Shown here piece by piece: positions 11,515-21,953 of a stretch of DNA of 64,000 nt. The stretch is from Zygnema cylindricum (lineage: Eukaryota; Streptophyta; Zygnematophyceae; Zygnematales; Zygnemataceae): assembly GCA_037447655.1 (NCBI GenBank), contig JBBHKE010001155.1:391961-455960 (forward strand), given 5' to 3'. A program made the position numbers and the translations under genes. Positions within the stretch are counted from its first letter, which is position 1. Each line of letters begins with the position of its first letter. The notes below the pieces were generated by a model that had not been told where the DNA came from, searched no databases, and saw nothing but the letters and a program-made list of their open reading frames with translations.

Positions 11515-12367
11515 TCAAAAATGCTTTGCTCGCCAGTCTAGAAGACCGAACACCCCATCATCGTCATCGTCTTCTTCTTCGTCTTCTTCCTCATTTTCTA
11601 CCTCAACTTCCTTTGCGGAACCTTCTCCTTCTATTTTCTTGGCTTGGGCAAGTGCTGCGGCTCTCTCCTCCTTTTTACTTCGAAGAGCCTCCACTCGTTC
11701 CAATAATGACCTGACTCTCACAAGAAAATTCACTACCTAGTTAGTTTCCACCAGAATACTTTTTTGTAGTTTCCTTCAGAAACTCAAGAGCTCTTCATGC
11801 CCCACCCTCACCCTCTCCTCCTCCCTCTCCTTCTCCCGCTCCCTCTCCCTCTCCCTCTCCCTCTCCTCCCTCTCCCTCTCCATCAAGAAACACAAGGTAT
11901 CTGGGACAAAGATAAGAAAAATATAAGAAAAAGAGAAGAAAAAGAGAAGAAAAATGCACCTTTGTGTCAGAGCTTCCCGCATTTCTCGCTCATCAGCAGC
12001 ATCAGCCTGTCCATTGAAAAAAAAAAAAAAACAAAAAAAAAACATAAACAAATCTGTCGATTCTGAGATATACCATCCCTTGGGTAAAAAAAACAAGAAC
12101 CTCAATGAGATTGTAGTATCAACAACATTTTTGAATAAAGTGTAGTCTTACACATAACCTGTTCCATGGCTCGTCATTAAAAAAAAGTAAAAAAGTTCAA
12201 GGATGCATCTTGTGTTATGCAAAGGTGAAAAACAAATAAACGAAAATAAGAAAACCATCAGCGAAATTTTTTGTTTATCCCATTAGCTTACCTCATCTTC
12301 TTGTTGCCGGATATCAACTTCTTCGAGCTCCTCATTAACTGCCATCTGAAATTCTTTCAATTCTTCT
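11515..12367 (-). CDS. ZNF830/CCDC16-like protein, three C-terminal exons (partial)
   Basis: Three exons on the minus strand join in frame: 12292-12367, 11960-12006 and 11515-11710, with GT-AG introns of 285 and 249 bp. The last junction splits an Arg codon. Together they encode about 105 aa: EELKEFQMAVNEELEEVD, then ADAADEREMREALTQ, then SLLERVEALRSKKEERAAA, an acidic run, and the ending LLDWRAKHF before a TGA stop. This matches the C-terminus of eukaryotic ZNF830 (CCDC16) proteins as I remember them: an EEFQ helix, an ExxDxR acidic helix, a YRERVExLRxKK-type coiled coil, an acidic stretch and a terminal DWRxK. ZNF830 is a nuclear zinc-finger protein linked to pre-mRNA splicing and genome maintenance. 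The upstream exons with the zinc finger were not found. A 21-nt candidate exon near 12750-12770 is possible but weak. The first exon in the listed span has an open upstream phase. Confidence 0.75.
11797..11885. repeat. CT-rich tract in the last intron of the ZNF830-like gene
   Basis: CTCCCTCTCCCTCTC repeats lie on the plus strand inside the intron 11711-11959. Read in the direction of the gene this is a GA-rich intron segment. Confidence 0.8.
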
Positions 12368-12863
12368 CTGCCAAAAGATAGTCAAAGAAACATATGACGA
12401 CTACAATGTTTAGTATAAGGACATACTCTGGAAAAATAATTTGGCATATTTTTTATCCTAAATTGTGAATGCCGAGTCAGCGATTTCTGAGGCTCATTTT
12501 AAGGTTTGTTGTTAATATGGTTCATACTAAGTATTATTGATGTGGATTGATAAAAATCGACAAAATTACCAGTCAATGTGAAACAAACAAAGCATTAACA
12601 CGGTTAGTGTTAATGATTATCCATATCAAAACAACAAGAGGATCACAGACTATGACTAATAACATCACAACAATAACTTGCTCCATATCTTTCCGGATCA
12701 CTAACAAATCAAAGGAATGTAAGTCATAAACTGAAACTCACGTGGGTTTTGAATTAAGGTCCCTGTATTACCGTTGGCCTTAACACGAGAACGTGGAGAA
12801 ATGTAAACAGCTCACAAATATTTTTTACACACTAACTGTTGCCAGCACTGGTTTTTCTGATCA
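12368..12863. other. Probable intron of the ZNF830-like gene
   Basis: There is no clear coding signal. On the minus strand a short stretch at about 12750-12770 is flanked by an AG and a GTGAG and would encode DLNSKPT in the right phase to join the exon at 12367. This is too short to call. Confidence 0.35.
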
Positions 12864-13045
12864 AGGATTTTGTACAGTCGAAGCTGTAAGTGATACAACA
12901 TAATTCTTTCTGTTCTCTCTAAGAAAGGGTTTAGGGTACGTCCCCATGTAATCGAGGATTTTGTACAGTCGAAACTGTAAGTGATACAACATAATTCTTT
13001 CTGTTCTCTCTAAGAAAGGGTTTAGAGTACGTCCCCATGTAATCG
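12864..13045. repeat. Tandem duplication, period 91 bp, containing a MITE end
   Basis: Units 12864-12954 and 12955-13045 are almost identical. Each holds about 66 bp of flank followed by the TTA target site and the first ~22 bp of the MITE terminus (TACGTCCCCATGTAATCG). Only the second unit continues into the full element. Confidence 0.9.
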
Positions 13046-14010
13046 GTACTTTGATAAAATATTTTGGACAGTAGTAAAGATTCTCCGTAGTACTTTGAAG
13101 AGCGTCCCTATGTGCGAAAATGAAATCGGAACTTTGAAATGTGACGGTTGTAGACGTAGGTACAACCTCTGACGATTCAAGCCGACTACGAAACTTCTGA
13201 CGATTAGTGACGCCAACAAAAACAGCGACAGTGGTAGACGTCTAGATTTTTGTGAAATTGTAGATGTTTAGGGTTTGGTGACATTGTGACGTCATGCTCA
13301 CTTGTGACAACGTCGACGTCATTGATTCAATAACTTTCCGCCATGGTTTCCCGATTTCGTTTTTTCTACTTTTCTCACTCGACTTGCCATTAAAAAAAAC
13401 CTAATTTTTTTTAAAAATAATATTTTTAAAAAATCTTTCATTTTATACCAGTATTGTCGTGTCTCATTCTAAAAAGTGTGAGATAAAAGTGATAGTGTGA
13501 GAGGGAGAGGGGAGAGGCGACGACGGCAAAAAATCATCCAAAGGACCCATGAATGAAAGTGGAGGTCTGAGACCCCTGCAGATTTTTTTCCGTACATGCG
13601 CGTGACGGACACACCTGCAGATTTTTTTCCGTACATGCGCGTGACGGACACAGAGAAAAATAGCGAGGACTCTCCCTCGTCCAAAAAATTTCGCTCTCGT
13701 GTGGCGCGAGCGTGGGTCGTTTTTCATTCGCTGTTTGGGCTGTACTTTAACTAAAATCACCCCCTTGAGGTGATTTTGGATGAAGTTTTTTTATGTGCTG
13801 GATTCTCTTGCCCGGGGGTCGAAAAGGGGAAAACGCCAAAATGCGTTCACGTGACGACAAACACGCCGTACATTCAAAGTATGAATTGACGTTCACTGTA
13901 CTTTGGTAAACATGATTTTCTCGTACGGCTAAAGTTTTTGTCAAAGTTCCCTGAATTTTAGGGCAAAAAGACAGAGAAAAGTAGATACTTTAACACATGG
14001 GGACGTACCC
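13025..14010. mobile_element. PIF/Harbinger-like MITE, TSD TTA
   Basis: The element is 986 bp and non-autonomous. The left end GAGTACGTCCCCATGT and the right end ACATGGGGACGTACCC are inverted repeats. TTA flanks both sides (13022-13024 and 14011-14013), the 3-bp TWA duplication typical of PIF/Harbinger. It has no transposase. Internal marks are a 39-bp tandem duplicate (13576-13653) and a central near-palindrome AAAATCACC...GGTGATTTT (13753-13777). It probably lies in an intron of the ZNF830-like gene. Confidence 0.85.
13576..13653. repeat. Two 39-bp direct repeats inside the MITE
   Basis: The unit starts CTGCAGATTTTTTTCCGTAC and occurs at 13576-13614 and 13615-13653. The related MITE at 52689-53617 has a single copy. 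Confidence 0.9.
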
Positions 14011-15461
14011 TTAGTACCATACAAAATAAATATACTTTGCATCATCCATTGTGATTTTCAACGGCCAGAATCAGTCAGGTGTGCACCAGTTCAAAACTCC
14101 TGTCATGCACCTAAAAATACTTTGCGCCAGTTTATGGATTGTGGATCCAAACTACACCTACCATCACTAACGGAGCTTATAGTTTTTAAAATTCCTATGG
14201 ACAAAACCAAACTTTATTTAAGAGCTGAAAGGACGAACATTTAGCACTGAACTCTTTCCAGTTTATACTGCCATGTTTAGCTTATGCGGGACCTGCAATT
14301 ATATAGGGCTTAATCAATGCACATGGGAAAGGTACAAACAATCTTACATGCAAACTTACATGTATCTACTAAATTTACATAACTTAATTACCATTTGCCT
14401 ACGTTTCCCAGCCGCATTTATCCATGTGGACGTCATTTTTAGGGTTTTTACCATTATTATTACTTACAGTGACATTTTATCTTCTTACTATTTGACCTAA
14501 AAAATGTACAACAGCTGGGCTTAGGCCATCAACACAAGAAAAATAACTTTTGATAACCTAAATTACGCCTGAAACATTAATCAGATCTGGTTTCTGTGCC
14601 CAAACCACTTAAAGACCAGGCTAAGTAGTTTTTACAGGAAATGCAAGGTGTCAATGAATTGTACAGAAATACAGAAGTACAAAAGTACAAAGGTACAAGT
14701 AAAAGACACTACGGCCATACTGCGCTAATTTAATACTGTGTGAATATCAAATTGCATGATATCGAGGTGATTGCACTAAATAATTCGGTAAGACTACACT
14801 TACCCATGTATAAAAAAGAAATGCCCTACGTTTTTGTGCTCCAATTCCACACAATTATGGGACAAGTATTTTGTGCAGGCGACAAAAAGCGGCAGACCAT
14901 ACTTCGTGCAGTTTGGACTTGTAACATTAAAAAGAGTAGCCGCCAACAATCTCCTCTCGTCCTCTCCCTCTTTCCCCCTCTCCCACTCACCTTTTCTCCC
15001 CCTCTCCCTCTCTCCCTCTCTTCCTCTCCCTTTATCCCCTTCTCCCTTTATCCCCCTCCCCCTCTCTCCCTCTCCCCTTCTCTCACTCTCTCTCCCTCTC
15101 CCGCTCATAAAAATGGGATTCAAACTTACTTGATANNNNNNNNNNCGCCTGTCTCCCCTTTAGACTGTTGGTCTGTTTACAAAGGAGCATCAGCTATTGA
15201 AGAAAGACACATTTAGGAAAACGGTGATTAGCCCGAAACACTGCGAGTTACCACAATAGGCTCAAGTCAAAATTAAACTTTTGGGTGAATCTTGGCTAAC
15301 CGAAAGCCAATCCACCTGTCAGGTGGTCGAGGGCTCATAGCCGACGGTTTTAACTCCTGTAGAGGCTTAACTACCGACAGAAGGTGGCTAAAGAAAGACC
15401 TGTTCAGTAACGGAGAGGTATTCAAATTTCAAGTAGAACTACTCTATCAAAACAATGGAAC
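14011..15461. other. Non-coding stretch with a CT tract and an assembly gap
   Basis: No gene is recognised. It includes a polypyrimidine tract at about 14945-15110 directly before the run of Ns, which may be why the assembly broke. Around 15300-15330 there is a short block resembling the copia RT sequence CCGAAAGCCAAT, suggesting scrambled copia DNA. Confidence 0.5.
15136..15145. other. Assembly gap (10 N)
   Basis: Ten consecutive Ns. The real length is unknown. Confidence 1.
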
Positions 15462-17138
15462 AATGGCCTCAGATTTTGAGGGGGGAAGGAGAAGTAGCAA
15501 AAGACAGCAAAAAAAACAGGTTAATAACAAGGTAACAAAACTATCTCATCAAGATGAACTTTAAACTTATGGAGAGGCAATGACTTGTCCAGAAAGAAAT
15601 CGGTGGAAGACAGCCATCAATTCGGAGATGTCCTCAATTTTGGCAGCCGATACTCGGGAGCTGGTGGACTGTCCACCTAACCGAAAGCCAATCGGTTCTA
15701 AGTGGGTTTTCAAATTAAAACTGAACTCGGATAACACCATTGAGCGTCACAAAGCCCGATTAGTGGCAAAAGGATTTACACAGAAAGAAGTTATCGACTA
15801 CGAGGAAACATTTGTCTGGTTGTCAGATTTCCCCTCTGTCCGCATACTTTTCAGTCTAGCTGCGACAAAAGACATGGAGGTGCACCAGATGGACATCAAG
15901 ACAGCCTTTTTGCATAGATAATTGGAAGAGGAGATCTTCATGCGACAACTAGAAGGATTTGTGGAGGAAGGAGAGGAGAGTAAGGTATGCTGGCTGATTA
16001 AATCTCTTTATGGTTTGAAACAGGCGCCTCGAGAGTGGAATAAAAAGCTTGATGAGTTTCTTACCGGTATGGGATATATCCGGATCAGCTCAGATCACTC
16101 AATCTATGTTTTTGAAGATGAGGAAGGTGTTATATTTGTTGTAATTTATGTTGATGATTTGCTTGTTAAGTAAATCAATGGAAAAAATTAATAAACTGAA
16201 AACCGATCCTAAGGGGGGATTTGAAATGAAAGATATGGGAGAAGCAAAATATATATTGGGAATTCAAGAAGAAAGAGATCGAGAAAGAAAGATTATAAGA
16301 TTGACTCAAAAGGAAGCAATAGGGAACATGCAGGAAAAATTTCAGATGGATAAAGCTAATAGTTGAAACAACTCCAATGGAGTTAAAGAATGGAAGTGAG
16401 GGGAGTGAGGAAGAAGGAGTCATATTCTTAGATGAGGAGTTAAGTCCGAAGAACAAAAGTTCATGCAGACTATTCTTTACAGGCAAGTAGTGGGAAGCCT
16501 AATCTATTTTATAAATTGTACCCGGTCGGATTTAGCTGCAGCTGTAGGAGTGCTGAGTAGAAGTCTAAATGCTCCCACTAAGTAAGATTGGGAGGCAGCT
16601 AAGAGAGTCCTTAGATATTTGATAGGAACTAGGGATCTATGGTTGCATTTAGGTTAGGAGAATACTGATATCACTACTTGGAGTGATGCCAGTTATGGTG
16701 ATGCTCCGATAAGGAGATGTAGTTCTAGATATGTATTATATGTGGGTGATGGGGCTTGCTGTTGGAGTAGCAAACAGCAAAAGGTTATTGCTCAGTCCAC
16801 CATGGAGGCTGAGTATATGGCCTCTTGCTCTGCTGTAAAATAATTGATGTGGGTCAAGTCTTTGCATGGTGAGGTTGGTCACCTTAATAGTGGTGTGCAA
16901 ATTTTTTTTTGTGATAATCAGGATGCAATCGCTGTTTCTGCCAATCCTAAACATCATTTTAAAGCTAAACATATGGGCATTAGACTTCGCTTTGTTAATG
17001 AGAAAGTAGAAAACAAAATAATCAGTTTAAAGTACCGACCACATAGCGAGATGGTAGCCGATATGATGACCAAACCTGTGCCTTCCCCTAAGCTAATTTT
17101 CTGCAGGGAGAAGTGTGGTCTAAAATTTAAGATTGACT
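15462..17138 (+). pseudogene. Ty1/copia family-1 pol remnant (RT-RNase H), copy 1a
   Basis: The remnant starts in the linker before RT (SDFEGGRRSSKR) and runs to the pol C-terminus. RT blocks seen: GSKWVFKLKLN, RHKARLVAKGFTQKE, EVHQMDIKTAFL, SLYGLKQAPREWN and the catalytic YVDD in VVIYVDDLLV. A TAG at about 15919 and a frameshift near 16160 separate the RT parts. RNase H follows, with QSTMEAEYMASC and FCDNQDAIAV, ending VADMMTKPVPSPKL and the stop before a purine tract and LTR. Gag, protease and integrase are missing upstream. Several stops make it inactive. Confidence 0.92.
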
Positions 17139-17153
17139 AGAAAATAAGGGGAG

Positions 17154-18223
17154 TGTAGAAATTAATGTTTCCTTTTTAAGTATTCTCTAGGTATAAATTA
17201 AAATACAGAAAGAAACTCAGGTAGTCTATCTCTAACTTCTCACTCCAACTCCCACACTTGTCGCAGTCATTGGGAAGTTGGAGTGGAAGCTAGAGCCATG
17301 GCTGCCTACTAGGCTCTCCAGAGGTTTACGGGAAAATAGATTAGTTTACGTACCGATAAGTTTATTTACTAAGAGTGTTAATGTAAAAACCAAGATTTGA
17401 TCCTGGTACCTAAGGATAGATTGGTAGCCGTTAGCCGGCAGTCCTAACCGTTAAGTCTAAATGTAATGATATACGATGTAGGGTTTGATATTTATTTAAA
17501 TATTATTACGTAAGATAATTCATTTAACTAAAACTGTTTACGGGATACATAGATCCATTTATGTAAAAGTACGGATTACGGTATGTATAAGAAACTAGTA
17601 CCGCGCATTTATTTCTTTAAACGAAACAAATACCCCGCATGTATTTATGACGGCTACGATTGAAATTTGCATTCAATCGGACGGCCAAAAAGAAAGCCGA
17701 GATCGCGGAAGAGAATCTCGGTGGTTTGTGGTCATCGCCACATCGGATGACACGTGGAAAATTACGTTGGATCGCAACATCCCCGGGAAATACGGGACCG
17801 AACCCGGATATGACATGTGTCAACTTTTAGGCCATGTCGTACCATTTCCGTACACAAAGTACACTGGCAGCTGTACTTTTTTGTACGGAAGTGTAATATG
17901 ATTGGTTCCGTACATCAGTAGATAGAGTTTGTGAGAGAGATAGGACTTTAAAAAAAGTGGTAGATAGGACCCTCTCTCCCATAAAGCTTCTGTACAAAAG
18001 GTCAAATTTGACCCTCCATAACTTACTGCTCATGGGAGCAAATTGAGAGATTCTTTTTGCTATCGACTCAAAAGAGTCTTGCCTTCACAGGGGTGAAGTT
18101 GGTTAGATTTTTTGTTTGCCAAGGTGGCAGTTATTCTTGTTGAAAAACAAAGGGGTCAGGGTTATCCTAGAAGCTTCTTGGAAGTTGTCCACTCTGGGGA
18201 CTTATGGAGGTCTCAGAGTTTCA
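17154..18223 (+). repeat. Copia family-1 LTR (3' LTR of copy 1a)
   Basis: The LTR begins TGTAGAAATTAATG right after the polypurine tract AAAATAAGGGGAG and ends GGTCTCAGAGTTTCA (TG...CA). The end point is set by comparison with the copy at 40704-41750, where the primer-binding site follows directly. It carries CACGTGG in the U3 part (near 17751). Confidence 0.85.
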
Positions 18224-18505
18224 TTACTATGGGTGAAGTCGCTCCTCCAAGAACTTCATTTTATGCAATTCGGACCTCGAATAGTGTGGTGTGACAACTA
18301 GGCAACTAATGTGATTTTATCCAATCCGAGTCATCACTTCAAAAGCAATCATATTCACATCAAGCTGCATTTTGTAAGAGAAAAGGTGATGAATAAAATT
18401 TTGAAACTCGGTTATCTTCCGGATGAGAAGATGGTAGCAGATATGATGACTAAGCCTTTACCTGCACCTAAGTTAAAGTTTTGTAGGGAGGAATGTGGAC
18501 TCTAG
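18224..18505 (+). pseudogene. 3' end of another copia pol (family C), RNase H tail
   Basis: Directly after the LTR the frame reads a degraded WVKSLLQEL, then WCDN, NPSHHFKSNHIHIKLHFVRE and VADMMTKPLPAPKLKFCREECGL before a stop. This is the conserved end of copia RNase H, but more diverged than families 1 and 2. The upstream part of this element has been displaced by the family-1 LTR. Confidence 0.8.
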
Positions 18506-18857
18506 TACCGTCATTTCAGCGGAAATACTTTAACAGCGTACTATTTCATTTCTAGCGGCTCTCTGATTGGTGTAAATATTTATGTGCATTGGACGGTGGG
18601 ATTTTGTTGATCAAGAGTAGTGTACCAATTGACCACGGTAGTTATACTACGGTGTGATCAACTGTAGGCTCACTTGTATATATAAGACTTAGATTATTTT
18701 AGGAAAACTATGATTTTTGTATGGAAAACTGCGAAGCAGTTTTTGAGTGTTTTTTTATTGTAAGATCATTGTGGTCTTTTGGCAAAACCTTGTGAAATTC
18801 TGCATGTTGTTTCCTTGGTGTTCTTCTATATTGTGGCAAATTTAGTGCAAGTACGCC
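18506..18857 (+). repeat. Left part of a family-C LTR interrupted by the family-2 element
   Basis: The segment follows a copia pol stop and shares blocks with the LTR at 38078-38817 (GGTGTAAATATTT, TATATAAGACTTAG, TTGTGGCAAATTT). It continues after the inserted element at 25150. The exact start is unclear. Confidence 0.6.
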
Positions 18858-19802
18858 CGTTAAATAAGTAGTTTTTGTACTTCAGGCCCACCAATTGCTA
18901 AACACAGTAGGTTTCCACTTTACCCCAAATGGTTGTAGTCACTGGTTGAGAGAGAGCGAGCAGCCAGGCGCTCGCCCATAGGAAGGACTAAAGGGTGACT
19001 TTGTCACTCTAAACAAAGGTTGAGTCCCACAGACCAAATCCCCGACCGGGTTGTAGAAAGCCGTTCTCTAAGTAAGTCCGCTAGAGATATAGGGTTTCAT
19101 TAATACGCAAATTATCGCGTAACGCAAAAATCATTTAACTGAAACTCTTTACGACACGCATAGATACAGTTTTATGAAATGCGAAGTACCGTACTAAATT
19201 GAAACGCATAGTGCGCATTTTTTAGTACGGTTCAGATTTCATTTCGCGTCAAATCTAACGGCGCACATCATCGCCGAAATCCCGGAATGGTCACTTTGGC
19301 ATTTAGTGACGTGGCATGACCTGGCGCCACGTAGAGAGATGACATTCGGTCGCGGGAATTCTGAGGAACGTACGGACGAGTGGAAAATAGACACGCGTCC
19401 GCCTAATGGCCTTGTCGTACAAAGGCCGTACAGAAGGTACATCGGCAGTAGTACTTTTTGGTACTACACAGTGTTTTGATAGGTTCGTATAGGCAATAGA
19501 TAGGGGTTGTTAGAGAGAACTAGGAAAAGCTAGGACATAGGAAAAATCAGGTAGATAGCCCTCTCTCTCTTTGAGAGTTTGTATAAATTGGCATCTTTTC
19601 CACCCTATAACTTATTGGCTGGCTGGGCATTTTCAGTGATTCTTTTTGTTACAAACTCAGGGGAGTCGAGGCTGCACAAGGGTGCAGTCAAATTGTCAGT
19701 TTGCCTTTTTGGGTAGTAGTGGTTGTGGCTTGAAGTGGGTTAGTTAAATATTATCTAAAGGCTTCCTGAATTCAGTAGTCGAATGGAGGACACAGAGTTA
19801 CA
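18858..19802 (+). repeat. 5' LTR of the family-2 copia element
   Basis: It matches the 3' LTR at 24136-25149 and the solo LTR at 31143-32185, and ends GAGGACACAGAGTTACA just before the primer-binding site. It has an ACGTGGC box (19309-19315) and a TATA box (19582-19587). Confidence 0.85.
19582..19587 (+). promoter_or_regulatory. TATA box in family-2 LTR
   Basis: TATAAA in the context TTTGTATAAATTGGCATC. The same box is conserved at 24929-24934 and 31965-31970, as expected for the U3/R promoter. Confidence 0.6.
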
Positions 19803-20784
19803 GGTTATGGGCCCACCCTCTAGGGTTCCCACCTTCAATGGATCTGGGTTCATCTATTGGGAAGCCATGATCATGGGAGCTTTGTGTGAAAAACGATACT
19901 GGGGTATCGTTAGTGGGCAAGTGAAACGTCCACCTTCGGGAACTCCACCAGAATTTGGAGGAGTAAGGTTTCATGTAGCAACGGCTACCTCAGCGGAGGA
20001 GGCAGATGATGGGGACAGCACTGTGTCCGAAAAGGGGAAAGGGAAGGAGACATCCGCTACTCCTATTGCCACAGTACCAAGAGCGGCGACCATTAAGACC
20101 ACAGAGAACGATACTCAAATGTGGGAGGATGTAAACATGGCTGCCAAGAACTTCATTCTCATGCATCTCACTCAAGCTTTGGCCACTCCCCATCTTCACA
20201 TTTACAAGGTCGAGGAGTTGTGGGTGAGTTAAGAGGAGATTTATAGAGCTGGAACTATTCAAGAGCTCCAGTTGGCTGAGCAGAAGCTAGTGAGTTACAC
20301 TTACAAAGGAGGAAAGATGTTAGATTACTGTAATGATCTTTCTTGTTTGTATATGGAAATGGAAAGTGCCGGGTGGACAGGTACAATGAAAATGAAAGTT
20401 AACACTCTTATCGTGAAGTTACCAGATGAGTACGAGAACATAGTGTATCGAGTACAGGAAATGCCTGATAGTTCATGGAAATGGAACACAGTGGTCAGGA
20501 TGATACTTGTGCAGGAAAACACAATGGAGATTAGGAGAGGAGGAAAGAGCACTCAAGATCTAGCTGCAGGAGGGGACCGATGGGGGAAGGATACGAAGAA
20601 ACCGTACAAAGGGGAAAGAGATCATCCTGGAGGACCGAGGCCCCCAAAGGGTCTTTGTCATTTTTGCAAAAAGCCGGGACACTTCATCGTAGATTGTGTC
20701 AAGCTGTCAAAGCTGAGGCTCCAAGAGAACTGTGGAGGGGGTTCTTCGGAGGGAAGAAAAAGGCACTTGTGGATACAAAAGTGA
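19783..20784 (+). pseudogene. Copia family-2 gag
   Basis: The ATG at 19783 lies in the last 20 nt of the LTR, and the frame reads through the primer-binding site (MEDTELQ then VMGPPSRVP). The N-terminal part has the copia gag pattern FNGSGFIYWEAMIMGAL and WGIVSG. A TAA at 20230 interrupts it. It resumes with a UBN2-type segment (MKVNTLIVKLPDEYENI) and a nucleocapsid CCHC knuckle, CHFCKKPGHFIVDC, at about 20658-20699. A frameshift follows before the protease. Confidence 0.88.
19803..19815 (+). other. Primer-binding site matching the anticodon arm of initiator tRNA-Met
   Basis: GGTTATGGGCCCA immediately follows the LTR end. It is complementary to the anticodon stem-loop of initiator tRNA-Met (TGGGCCCATAACC), the half-tRNA primer used by Drosophila copia and yeast Ty5, rather than to a tRNA 3' CCA end. 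Confidence 0.8.
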
Positions 20785-20899
20785 CAGGAGAAACCGAGGA
20801 TGGGTCCTCTGAGTAGGATGGGGAGCTTCTTCTTGACGAGAGTCTGGAGGAGAAGGAGATCCCTCGGAGACAGAAGTGTGCCCTTGGAGCAATTCGGGA

Positions 20900-21953
20900 A
20901 GCTCCACAGAAAGGATGGATTATCGACTCAGGTGCATCCATGCATATGTGTCGTTATAAAGAACTTTTCACTAAGTTAAGGAAAATCCCTACTGTAGAGA
21001 TAGAGTATGGGGATGGGAGAGTAGTTACTACAAATCCAGTGGGATCAGTAGATTTGAAAGTCTTAGTGGAGGGTAAGACTTCTATACTTACATTTTTAGA
21101 TGTACTCTACATTCCTCAGCTGAGTAAAAATCTTGTCTCTACGTCTGTGTTAGATGACAAAGAGTTTGATACCTTCACTCGAAAAGGAGTCTTTACAGCT
21201 AAGTATTGGGATGAAGTTTACTTCACGGCAGATAAGGGTAGCCAAGGAATGTATAGGCTCAACCTGAGTAATGAAAAGAAGAATGCTTATTATGTTGGTG
21301 TTCCTAAGATGATGATTTAGCATAAGCGGTTGGGGCATGTACATTCTGATAGGTTGAGGGAATTAAAAAATCTTGGGGTAGTAGAAGGCATGCAAATTGG
21401 GGATAATGAAATGATAGATGATTGTAGTGGTTGTGCTCAAGGTAAGGCTCACAGACTTCCCTTTCCCAAAGCCGCCACATATAGAGGTGAGAAAGAGTTA
21501 GATTTGGTCCACACAGATATTTTGGGACCTGCAAAAGTACCTTCGGTTCAAGGAAAGAGGTTTATGATGACAATAACCGATGACTGGTCTAGGTACTCTA
21601 GAGTCTACTTTCTGAAAACAAAGTTCGAAGCATCAACTTACTTCAAATAATATAAAGCTTGGAGTGAGAAGTTGCATGAAACCCCCATTAAGAGGATAAG
21701 GAGTGATAATGGGGGAGAATATACCTCTAACCAGTTTGAGGAATATCTGAGAGATGAAAGAGTACAGCACCAGAAAATTGTACCATATAACCCGGAACAA
21801 AATGGGGTAACTGAGGGGTTGAATCGAACACTAGGAGATAGTGTATGCAGTATGTTGGCCGACAAGAAAATAGGAAAGAGATTTTGGGGAGAAGCAATAA
21901 ACTGTGCCAACTACATTAAGAATAGAGTCCTTACCTCAGCTGTAAGGGAGTGA
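20900..21953 (+). pseudogene. Copia family-2 protease and integrase core
   Basis: The aspartic protease signature WIIDSGASMHMC lies at about 20920. The GAG-pre-integrase zinc module follows: HKRLGHVHSDRL, then DDCSGCAQGKAHRLPFPK. The integrase core shows HTDILGPA (first Asp), RSDNGGEYTSNQF (second Asp) and an NPEQNGVTEGLNRT block holding the catalytic Glu. A TAG at 21318 (replacing a coding triplet) and a TAA at 21648 interrupt it, and the frame ends near 21953 with a shift into the next block. Confidence 0.9.

Noticed and set aside
14740-15216. A 158-aa open frame spanning the N gap
   Set aside because: It runs through a polypyrimidine tract and unknown bases and has no homology that I recognise.
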